Below, one piece after another: positions 16,370 to 23,258 of a DNA stretch of 64,000 nucleotides (the first letter of the stretch is position 1; every line of letters begins with the position of its first letter). The stretch spans positions 248,001 through 312,000 of the forward strand of contig CAVPDQ010000015.1 in NCBI GenBank assembly GCA_963702685.1, read 5' to 3'. The position numbers were made by a program, and so were the translations under genes. This DNA is from AP-15 sp963702685. GTDB taxonomy: Bacteria; Pseudomonadota; Alphaproteobacteria; ATCC43930; CGMCC-115725. Under the pieces are notes generated by a model. That model was not told where the DNA came from and ran no database searches. It was given only the letters and a program-made list of their open reading frames with translations.

Positions 16370-17633
16370 CGCGCAGCCTTTCGATGCGCGCACCGCAACG
16401 GGCGAGCTTGTCCTCGAGCCGCTCATAGCCGCGATCGAGATGATAGACGCGGCTGATCACGGTCTCGCCTTCGGCGGCAAGGCCGGCGACGACCAGCGAC
16501 ACCGAGGCGCGCAGATCGGTCGCCATGACTGGCGCGCCCATCAGCCGCGGCACCCCGCGCACCGTCGCCGAAGAGCCGTGCACGGCGATGTCGGCACCCA
16601 TGCGGCCGAGCTCGGGAACATGCATAAAGCGGTTCTCGAAGATCGTCTCGGTGATGATCGAGGCGCCATCGGCCCCGGTCATCAGCGCCATGAACTGCGC
16701 CTGCAGATCGGTCGGGAAACCGGGGTAGGGCGCGGTCGCGATATCGGTCCCGGCGAGCCGGTCGCCGCGCCGCCTGATGTCGATGCCGTCATCGGTCTCG
16801 GCGATGGCGAGGCCGGCGCCGTCGAGGATGCGCGCCACGGCCGCGACAAGGCTGAGCCTGGTGCCGGTGAGCCGCACCTCGCCGCCGGTCGCCGCCGCCG
16901 CCATCAGATAGGTGCCGGTCTCGATCCGGTCGGGGATGATCCGATGGCGCGTCCCGTGCAATTCGCCGACCCCGCGGATGTTGAGCCGGTCGCTGCCGAT
17001 GCCGTCGATCCGCGCACCCATGGCGACGAGGCAATCGGCGAGGTCGCCGATCTCGGGCTCGCGCGCCGCGTTGATCAGCATCGTCTCGCCATCGGCGAGC
17101 GCCGCCGCCATCAAGAGGTTCTCGGTGGCGCCGACCGAGACCGACGGAAAGACGATCTCCGCACCCTTGAGCCCCTTCGGGGCGCGCGCCTCGATATAGC
17201 CGCCGGTGAGCTCGACCGTGGCGCCGAGCCGGCGCAGCCCCTCGATATGGAGATCGACCGGTCTGGTGCCGATGGCGCAGCCGCCTGGCAACGACACGCG
17301 CGCCCGGCCGCAGCGCGCGACCAGCGGCCCCAGCACCAATACCGAGGCGCGCATCTTGCGGACGAGGTCGTAGGGGGCGGTGGTCGAGGTGATGTGCGCC
17401 GCGGCGAGGCCGAGCGTGTGCGCCCTCGCTTCGCCGATATCGACGCCAACGCCGTGCTGGACCAAGAGGTTCGCCATCGTCGCAATGTCGGCGAGGTCGG
17501 GGACGTTTTCGAGCGTCAGGGTTTCGGCGCTCAAGAGGCTCGCCGCCATCAACGGCAGCGCCGCGTTCTTGGCGCCGCCGATCGGGATCACCCCCGCGAG
17601 CGGCACGCCGCCTTTGATCCGGATCTTGTCCAT
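16359..17633 (-). CDS. murA: UDP-N-acetylglucosamine 1-carboxyvinyltransferase
   Basis: A 424-residue enzyme that transfers enolpyruvate from PEP to UDP-GlcNAc, the committed step of peptidoglycan synthesis. It has MDKIRIKGGVPLAGVIPIGGAKNAALP at the N-terminus and the catalytic cysteine in SLPGGCAIGTRP (about residue 119, the fosfomycin target). Downstream are YPGFPTDLQAQFMALM, FENRFMHVPELGRMGADI and the C-terminal YHLDRGYERLEDKLA. Full length, ATG start. It is the first large gene of the minus-strand housekeeping block that runs to 10.2 kb. Confidence 0.97.
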   Translation of the reverse strand: MDKIRIKGGVPLAGVIPIGGAKNAALPLMAASLLSAETLTLENVPDLADIATMANLLVQHGVGVDIGEARAHTLGLAAAHITSTTAPYDLVRKMRASVLVLGPLVARCGRARVSLPGGCAIGTRPVDLHIEGLRRLGATVELTGGYIEARAPKGLKGAEIVFPSVSVGATENLLMAAALADGETMLINAAREPEIGDLADCLVAMGARIDGIGSDRLNIRGVGELHGTRHRIIPDRIETGTYLMAAAATGGEVRLTGTRLSLVAAVARILDGAGLAIAETDDGIDIRRRGDRLAGTDIATAPYPGFPTDLQAQFMALMTGADGASIITETIFENRFMHVPELGRMGADIAVHGSSATVRGVPRLMGAPVMATDLRASVSLVVAGLAAEGETVISRVYHLDRGYERLEDKLARCGARIERLRDGA

Positions 17634-17691
17634 CGCCCCGGCTCTCCGCGCCGCCCGCCGGGCATCACAGGCCCCGAATGGCGGCAGACGA

Positions 17692-17889
17692 TCAATCGGC
17701 GGTCTCGCCGCCGCGGTCGTTCTTTGTACCGGAGAGTGCCTCGCCGCTCAACCCGGCGGGCTTTGCCGGCCGCAATGCTGCCTGCTCCTTGCGCCGCCGC
17801 AGATTGGCGCGCAGCGCTGTTGCCAGCCGTGCGTCGCGCGCCGCGCGCTCGGCCGCTGTGCTCGGGGTCCCGGTCGGCGAGCTTCGCAT
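17692..17889 (-). CDS. Small conserved alphaproteobacterial protein
   Basis: A 65-residue basic protein with the core RDARLATALRANLRRRKEQA. It resembles the short RLRxNLxRRKxQ proteins often annotated upstream of murA in alphaproteobacteria. There is no membrane segment. A slightly longer form could start at ATG 17904, and neither start has a strong ribosome site. The function is unknown. It probably heads the murA transcript. Confidence 0.55.
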   Translation of the reverse strand: MRSSPTGTPSTAAERAARDARLATALRANLRRRKEQAALRPAKPAGLSGEALSGTKNDRGGETAD

Positions 17890-18001
17890 TCCGCAATGCA
17901 ACAAAACCCGCCAGCGATGTCAAGCAGCTCGCCGCTCGCCTTGCCAACCGGGGGCCTGTGCGCTATTCGTCGCCGCCCCGAATCGAAGCCCCGGCGGGCG
18001 G

Positions 18002-18076
18002 GCTGCCGTAGCTCAGTGGTAGAGCACCCCCTTGGTAAGGGGGAGGTCGTAAGTTCAATCCTTACCGGCAGCACCA
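18002..18076 (+). tRNA. tRNA-Thr (GGT)
   Basis: A complete cloverleaf. The acceptor stem GCTGCCG pairs with CGGCAGC, the D-loop region is TAGCTCAGTGGTAGAGC, and the anticodon stem CCCCC/GGGGG encloses TTGGTAA (anticodon GGT, reading ACC/ACU). The T-arm contains GTTCAATCC, and CCA is encoded at 18074-18076. The accessory restriction-modification island begins within 10 bp of its 3' end, the usual integration side for mobile islands. Confidence 0.95.
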
Positions 18077-18081
18077 GCCGA

Positions 18082-21000
18082 TCAGCGCACCGGGAACACC
18101 TTCATCACCTCGTCGCCGAGGTGGTTGATGACCTTGACCGCGATGCGGCCGGATGTGGGCTTGGGGAAGGGGCGGGAGGTGTCGCTCCTGAGGCTGTCCC
18201 AGGCTTCTTTGTCGATCTCGGCCTTCAGCGTCGTCTTCAGCGCCTTGTAGGGGTCGGTCTCGGCGCCGAGGAAATAGGCATGGCGGACAAAAAAGCTCTC
18301 CTCGTTGTAGTCGGTGTCGATAAACCACAACGCGATCGATTCCGGCCCGCCCGAGACGACCTCGCCCCTTTGCGGGTGAAACACATCGACGCCCCGTAGA
18401 GTGACCTGTGTCCAGTGATCGGTGGTCAGCGAGAGCGGAAAATCAGCCGGCGTCAAAGCCTCGATCTCAGCGATCTCGTCAGGCCGGAGAGCATCCGGCC
18501 GATCTCCGCCGCCTGTTCGGACAAAGCCGTCGCCTCTGCCGGCATCAGATAGCCGAGCCTCGCCGCCAGGACCACGAACGTCTCCACCTCCGCGAGCGAA
18601 CCCTTGGCCACGCTCAGGAACTGGAGGAGCTCCCGCGTGCCGTGCCGCTCCGCCCCCTCCGCGATGTTGGCCGGGATCGAGGCTGCCGCCCGCCGTGCCT
18701 GGCTGGTCAGGCCAAACCTTTCGTCCGGCGGCCAGGCGCTCGAGCTCCGATAGATCGCCACGGCCAAGTCGATCGACTTCTTCCACACCTCCAAGTCCCG
18801 ATAGCTGCGCAAAGCGCTCATGGCTCATCACTTTACGGCCATTGCTGGTCACCAGCCACCGGCCGCAGACCACCTTGATGTCGGGCTCGCCGAAGATCAC
18901 GAACAGATTGCCGGAGGCGGTGCTCTTCAACTCGCCGGCCATGTGCAAATCGGCGTTCATCCGCGCCTTCAAGATCGGGATGCGGCCGAGCCGCTCGAAC
19001 TCCGAGGAATGGGCGTCGAAATTGAAGGCGCAGGCGATCACCACATCGAACCGCGCATCCGCCGCCTCGCGCGCCGCTTCGACCAGGTCGGGCCGCGACA
19101 CCGTGCCGAATTCGGGGCCGAGAAAGATCGCCGCACGGCGCTCGACCCCCACCCTGCCCTCCCCCGCAGGCGGAGGAGGGTTGGGGAGGGGGTGCCCGCC
19201 CTCGATGTAGCGGCCTTCGGCGCAGATGAATTTGCCGGGCCAGGGGACGAGCGAGGTGAAGGCGATGCGGTCTTCCTTGTGCGCCTGCTGCACCCCGGCG
19301 GTCTTCAGGTTTTCGAGCACCATTTCGGCAAAGCCCGTGGTGTCGTCGCCCCAATCCGGGCCGTCTTCGGCGAGGGCGAGCGTGTCGATCAGGCTGTCGT
19401 CCTGATCGACCGCGAGGACGCGGTGCGGCGACAGGCTCTCGACCGTGAACGGGCCGGCGACGCGGATGCGCGAATGATCGGGATAGGGCTTGTCGTAGAG
19501 GTATTCGAGCTCGGCCTTGGCCGCGATCGAGGCGTCGATCTCCTGCTGCCGGGCGATCCGCGCCGCCCACCACCGGGCGTGCAATTCTTTTGCGGCGTCC
19601 GGCCAGGTGGCGCCGGCCTCGCGCGGGATCTCCCACTCCTGCCACGGCTCGGCGGCGTGCGTGCTTCGAGACGCGCGCTGCGCCCGCTCCTCAGCATGAG
19701 GAACGTTGATGCGAGACCCAAGGAAATCCTCATCCTGAGGAGGCTGCGCAGCAGCCGTCTCGAAGGATGCTGCATCGCCGCCGTGCGTGCTTCGACCCTT
19801 CGACAAGCTCAGGGGCCGCTGCGCCCGCTCCTCAGCATGAGGAACGTTGATGCGAGACCCAAGGAAATCCTCATCCTGAGGAGGCTGCGCAGCAGCCGTC
19901 TCGAAGGATGCTGCATCGCCGCCGTGCGTGCTTCGACCCTTCGACAAGCTCAGGGGCCGCTGCGCGGGCTCCTCAGCATGAGGAGTCCGAAGACCGGCAT
20001 CGGCAACCGCTCCACCTTCATCCTGAGGAGCCTGCGCAGCAGGCGTCTCGAAGAGCCTGCCCCCGGCGGAAGCGGGGGATGCGCCGCCTCCTGAGCCTGT
20101 CGAAGGGCCGAGCGCGGCGTTGAGCCGGGACCGCAGCGGCTCCAGCGTCTCTTGCCAGCGCTCCCAGACCACGTCGATCTCGGCGTTGTTGGCGATCGAT
20201 TTCAAGGTGATGTGCGGCACCCGCTCATAGACAAAGCCGTGGCGGAGGTCGCCGTGCGTCGCCGTCTCCTTCGGCGGGGTGCGGGTGACCTCGCTTTCTT
20301 TCTTCTGTCCCTCCGGGCTGTCGGCAAGCAGATAGTACGGATACCGCGCGCCCATGATCCGGGCGCGCGCCAATGCCAGTGCCACCCGCGACGTATCGAT
20401 CGTGATCCAGCGCCGTCCCCATTGCTCGGCGACATACGCCGTCGTGCCAGAGCCGCAGGTCGGGTCGAGAACGAGGTCGCCGGGGTCCGACGCCATCAGG
20501 ATACAGCGCTCTGCGATCCGCGGGGCCGTCTCGACCACATATCTCTTCTCCGCGGCTCCACCGACATCCGTCCATACGTTGTTGACTGAAAAGGCGCTGA
20601 AATCGTCGATCTTCCGCAGGTAGCGCAGCGCCATTGTCTGGCCCAGGACGCGGCCCGATTTTACGAGGCGGTCCATGCCGTCTTCATTCGTCTTCCATCG
20701 GCTTTGCGCGGTGGGCGTGAAGTCTCTGCCCTCGAATGCCACCCGAAACCAGGATGCGGCACCTTCGCCCTTGTCCCGGCCCATGCTGGCTGATTGAAGC
20801 TGATCTGCCGTAAAGAAAACTGCGCCGTCCGGTATTTTCTCACGACCCTCTCGTTCCTCAGGAGCCGCTGGCCGACGACTTCCGTTAGACATCAGCACGC
20901 TGCCATAGTGACCCGCACCCGCTCCACCAATCGACTTGATACGATATAATTGGCGATATTTCGTCCTCTCCCGCTTCCTTGCGAACCAGAGGATAAAGTC

Positions 21001-21844
21001 GCAGACCGAGGACAGGAATTCATTTGTAGCAGAAGTGGTTTTGAGGAACGAAATCTGCGCGATGAAATTATCTTCACCAAACACCTCGTCCATCACAGCC
21101 CGCACGCGGTGCACGTTCTCGTCGCCGATCTGGACGAAGATCGAGCCGCGAATCGGCGAGGAGGTCGCGGGCGACGGTCAGGCGGTCGCGCAGATAGGTC
21201 AGATAGGAGTGGATGCCGTCGCGCCAGGTGTCGCGGAAGGCGCGCACCTGCTCGGGCTCGCGGGTGATGTGGTCCTTGTTGCCGTCCTTGACGTCGCGGC
21301 TCGTCGTCGACCACTGGAAGTTCGAGTTGAAGCGGATGCCGTAGGGCGGGTCGAGGTAGATGCACTGGACCTTGGCCCCTCAGCCCCTCGCGCTCGGCGA
21401 GGCTCGCCATGACCTGGAGGCTGTCGCCGAGGATCATGCGGTTCGACCAGTTGGCGTCGTGCCGGTAGAACTCGGTCGCCGCCTCCCTGTCGGGCAGGCC
21501 GTTGAAATCGGCGAACAAATCGGGGTTGCGATTGCGCGGGCGGCGGTTTCGGCGCGCCGCGCGCGGCTCTGGCGCAAGAGATCGTCGACCAGCACCTTCG
21601 GGTGAATCTTCTCCTGGATGTACAAGGGCGGGGCCTGGACGACGAGGCCCGACCAGTCCTCTTCGTCCTTGCCGCGCCAGACGAGCTGCGGGTCGAGATC
21701 GCGGTTGCGCCGCTCATAGGCGATGCGGATCGGGGTTTTCTCCCTTTCCTCCATCACCGGCTCGAGCTCGGCGGTCGGGATGTTGCGCCGCTTGTCCCGA
21801 TGCCGCAGCGCCTCGACCGCGATCTCTCTCTTTGTCTTCGCCAT
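18082..21844 (-). CDS. mod: Type III-like DNA methyltransferase (Mod), frameshifted and repeat-invaded
   Basis: A beta-class adenine methyltransferase. The N-terminal part (MAKTKREIAVEALRHRDKR) is followed by the catalytic motif YLDPPYGI near 21345, and later by the SAM-binding LDPTCGSGTTAYVAEQ near 20455. This DPPY-before-FxGxG order is that of type III Mod subunits. The C-terminal end is ESFFVRHAYFLGAETDP...SGRIAVKVINHLGDEVMKVF. The partner res gene lies upstream. Two apparent frameshifts lie near 21530 and 21375, and the second is repaired by reading GGGG as GGG. The frame also runs through about 155 residues of tandem palindromic repeats (19.65-20.12 kb), a proline-rich repeat (about 19.17 kb) and a nested gene (18.45-18.82 kb), all without a stop. 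Confidence 0.85.
18453..18821 (-). CDS. Four-helix-bundle protein (23S rRNA intervening-sequence family) nested in mod
   Basis: A 122-residue protein beginning MSALRSYRDLEVWKKSIDLAVAIY, with QARRAAASIPANIAEGAERH and LLQFLSVAKGSLAEVETFV. These are the hallmarks of the S23/IVP four-helix-bundle family encoded by 23S rRNA intervening sequences and found elsewhere, including the related Avd proteins of diversity-generating retroelements. It lies on the same strand as mod in another frame. The mod frame across it translates to low-complexity glycine/arginine sequence, whereas flanking mod sequence is normal. So this gene was inserted into mod's C-terminal domain rather than the reverse. Confidence 0.88.
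   Translation of the reverse strand: MSALRSYRDLEVWKKSIDLAVAIYRSSSAWPPDERFGLTSQARRAAASIPANIAEGAERHGTRELLQFLSVAKGSLAEVETFVVLAARLGYLMPAEATALSEQAAEIGRMLSGLTRSLRSRL
19147..19195. repeat. Proline-rich interspersed repeat inside mod
   Basis: A palindrome-like element (CTGCCCTCCCCCGCAGG / GGAGGAGGGTTGGGGAGGG) that reads in the mod frame as HPLPNPPPPAGEGR. This peptide is typical of an intergenic repeat translated by accident. It separates CAEGRYIEG from RRAAIFLGPEFGTV, which look like adjacent parts of the ordinary Mod protein. A related element, CCCCCGCCGGCCGGGGGAG, sits at about 48.7 kb. Confidence 0.7.
19657..20115. repeat. Tandem palindromic repeat units in frame within mod
   Basis: Three successive units start with GTGCGTGCTTCG at 19657, 19783 and 19924. 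The first two intervals are 126 and 141 bp, both multiples of three. Units contain CCTCAGCATGAGG and CCTCATCCTGAGG palindromes, an outer CTTCGAGACG/CGTCTCGAAG pair and, in two units, CCCTTCGACAAGCTCAGGGG. Translated on the minus strand they give a 47-residue period including PHAEERAQRPLSLSKGRS. The same family appears at about 0.8 and 21.9-22.1 kb. The block ends near 20115 with a CTGAGCCTGTCGAAGGG element. Confidence 0.85.
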
Positions 21845-21859
21845 GTGCTGCCTACCCCC

Positions 21860-22387
21860 TCATTCGGCTGGATCGCGGCCGTAGCGTCCCCCGCTTTCGC
21901 GAGGGCAGGCTCTTCGAGACGGCCGCTGCGCGCCCTCCTCAGGACGAGGAGCATCCGAGGCTGGCATCGAGGATTGCGTCCTTCGAGACGGCCGCTGCGC
22001 GCCCTCCTCAGGACGAGGAGCATCCGAGGGCGTGATAACCATTGCTTCCTCATGCTGAGGAGCGCCCGTCAGGGCGCGTCTCGAAGCATCTACGGGCGGC
22101 TTTGCAGCGTGTCGCCGTGACAATGCCGGCAAGGCGGCATGATCGCCCCGGATCAGCGCTTCTTTCTTCTCGCGTCGCCAGCCTTTGACCTGACGCTCCG
22201 CGGCGATGGCGTCTTCGATCCGTTCGAATTCCTGGCAGAACACCAAATCGACCGGCCGCCGATGGGCAGTGTAGCCGCCGAATGTACCGGCCTGATGCTC
22301 GGCCAGTCGCTGATCGAGGCTGCCGCGGGTCGTGCCGATGTAATAGGAGCCGTCGGCGCAGCGCAGCATATAGAGAAAAGCGTTCAT
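21860..22387 (-). CDS. GIY-YIG nuclease family protein with repeat-derived C-terminal tail
   Basis: The first 85-90 residues are a small GIY-YIG domain of the UPF0213/YhbQ type: FLYMLRCADGSYYIGTTRGSLDQRLAEH, then TAHRRPVDLVFCQEF and AERQVKGWRREKKEALI. The remaining 85 or so residues are not part of the fold. They translate interspersed repeats, including two copies of an SDAPRPEEGAQRPSRR unit 69 bp apart. The start overlaps the end of the MNT-HEPN gene by four bases. GIY-YIG proteins of this size are common passengers between genes. A role in DNA repair or defence is possible but unproven. Confidence 0.85.
   Translation of the reverse strand: MNAFLYMLRCADGSYYIGTTRGSLDQRLAEHQAGTFGGYTAHRRPVDLVFCQEFERIEDAIAAERQVKGWRREKKEALIRGDHAALPALSRRHAAKPPVDASRRALTGAPQHEEAMVITPSDAPRPEEGAQRPSRRTQSSMPASDAPRPEEGAQRPSRRACPRESGGRYGRDPAE
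21890..22100. repeat. Interspersed palindromic repeats between mod and the GIY-YIG domain
   Basis: Two direct copies of a roughly 50-bp unit (CTTCGAGACGGCCGCTGCGC, then CCTCAGGACGAGGAGCATCCGAGG) start at 21911 and 21980. They are followed by CCTCATGCTGAGGAGCGCC and GGGCGCGTCTCGAAGCATC, and preceded by a CCCCCGCTTTCGCGAGGGCAGG element. They belong to the same family as the mod insert and the 0.8-kb element. They form the 3' part of the GIY-YIG reading frame. Confidence 0.8.
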
Positions 22388-23136
22388 CTGCCGGGCGGCT
22401 CTGCGTTGACGGCGCGCAGCCGTCCCGCCAAATCCTCGATGATTTCGGGCGCCGCGCGGATTTCCGCCTCCTCGGGCTCGGGCGGGGCGTCCTCCTCCGG
22501 ATAGCGGAAGACGTGCACCCAGTCCGACCAGCCGCGGGCGGCCGCAACCAGATCGGCGATTTCCGGAAAGCTTGCCTGCGCCAGGCTCCCGAGCTGCGCC
22601 AGCGCATGTGTTTTGCCGCCGCGTTTGCCGGCCAGCGTCAGAAACCCCTTCAGCAGTTTTTCAACCGCCTGCTGGCAATGAAACGCGGCGGTGTCATGCA
22701 ATGGCGGATCGGCTGCCAGACATGCCAAGACGCTGCGGCGATCGCGCTCGGCCACGCGCAGCCAGCGCTCAACCGCATTCCAACGGGCGTTCGGGCTCGG
22801 CGCTTTGATGCATGGTCCTTTGGCCGGGCCGTAGACGACGATCCCATCGGCGTCGGCCTCGGCGGCCAGCGTGTTGGCGATCGCGCGGTCACGCTCGAAG
22901 GTCTCGGCGCGCATCGGGAAGACATCGGCGGCATGGCGCGAATGGTGCGCCTCACGCCCGGTCTTCCAGCCCAGCTTCTCCGCCGGCGTGTCGTCATCGA
23001 CGACGACGAGCAGATCGATGTCGCTGTCGCGCCGCGCGTCGCCGCGCGCCCGCGAGCCGAACAGGATCACCCGCTGCGGCCGGAAATACGCGACCACCGG
23101 ATCGAGCAGGTCGCGTGGGATGCGCGGCTTCGTCAT
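22384..23136 (-). CDS. MNT nucleotidyltransferase-HEPN fusion protein
   Basis: A 250-residue protein. The N-terminal minimal nucleotidyltransferase domain has VILFGSRARGDARRDSDIDLLV (the GSx10DxD catalytic pattern, about residues 24-45). The C-terminal HEPN-like domain (about residues 118-215) has the helical FHCQQAVEKLLKGFLTLAG signature and an RGGKTH sequence fitting the R-x4-H RNase motif. MNT and HEPN normally form a two-gene toxin-antitoxin system in which MNT AMPylates and silences the HEPN RNase. Here they are fused. It lies between the mod and res genes of the restriction system, a typical defence-island passenger. An HEPN domain without RNase activity is also possible. Confidence 0.88.
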   Translation of the reverse strand: MTKPRIPRDLLDPVVAYFRPQRVILFGSRARGDARRDSDIDLLVVVDDDTPAEKLGWKTGREAHHSRHAADVFPMRAETFERDRAIANTLAAEADADGIVVYGPAKGPCIKAPSPNARWNAVERWLRVAERDRRSVLACLAADPPLHDTAAFHCQQAVEKLLKGFLTLAGKRGGKTHALAQLGSLAQASFPEIADLVAAARGWSDWVHVFRYPEEDAPPEPEEAEIRAAPEIIEDLAGRLRAVNAEPPGR

Positions 23137-23195
23137 GCCGCGATCCTAGTATCCGGAATTGGTGAAGAACAAAACGCAGGCAGCTTTCCTTGCGT

Positions 23196-23226
23196 CCACC
23201 CCGGCGCCCGGCCTGCGCCGGGGTGG
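23196..23226. repeat. Perfect 12-bp stem hairpin between res and the MNT-HEPN gene
   Basis: CCACCCCGGCGC pairs perfectly with GCGCCGGGGTGG across a seven-base loop. It has no T-tract on the minus-strand transcript, but the plus strand continues TCCTTTCTTTT. The core resembles the CCCCGGCCTGCGCCGGGG element near 0.9 kb, so it is probably another interspersed repeat. It may end or attenuate res transcription. Confidence 0.6.
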
Positions 23227-23258
23227 TCCTTTCTTTTCGCGCTCCAGCGGCTTGCGCA

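Noticed and set aside
16440..18011. A 523-residue plus-strand reading frame opposite murA
   Set aside because: Antisense of a certain gene with the typical His/Arg/Asp-rich composition of high-GC shadows.
21360..21540. Phase-variable or programmed frameshifting in mod
   Set aside because: No simple-sequence repeat tract typical of phase-variable mod genes is at the breaks, and the same type of break occurs in lysA.
23196..23226. Intrinsic terminator of res
   Set aside because: The strong stem lacks a U-tract on the res transcript. It is listed as a repeat-like hairpin instead.
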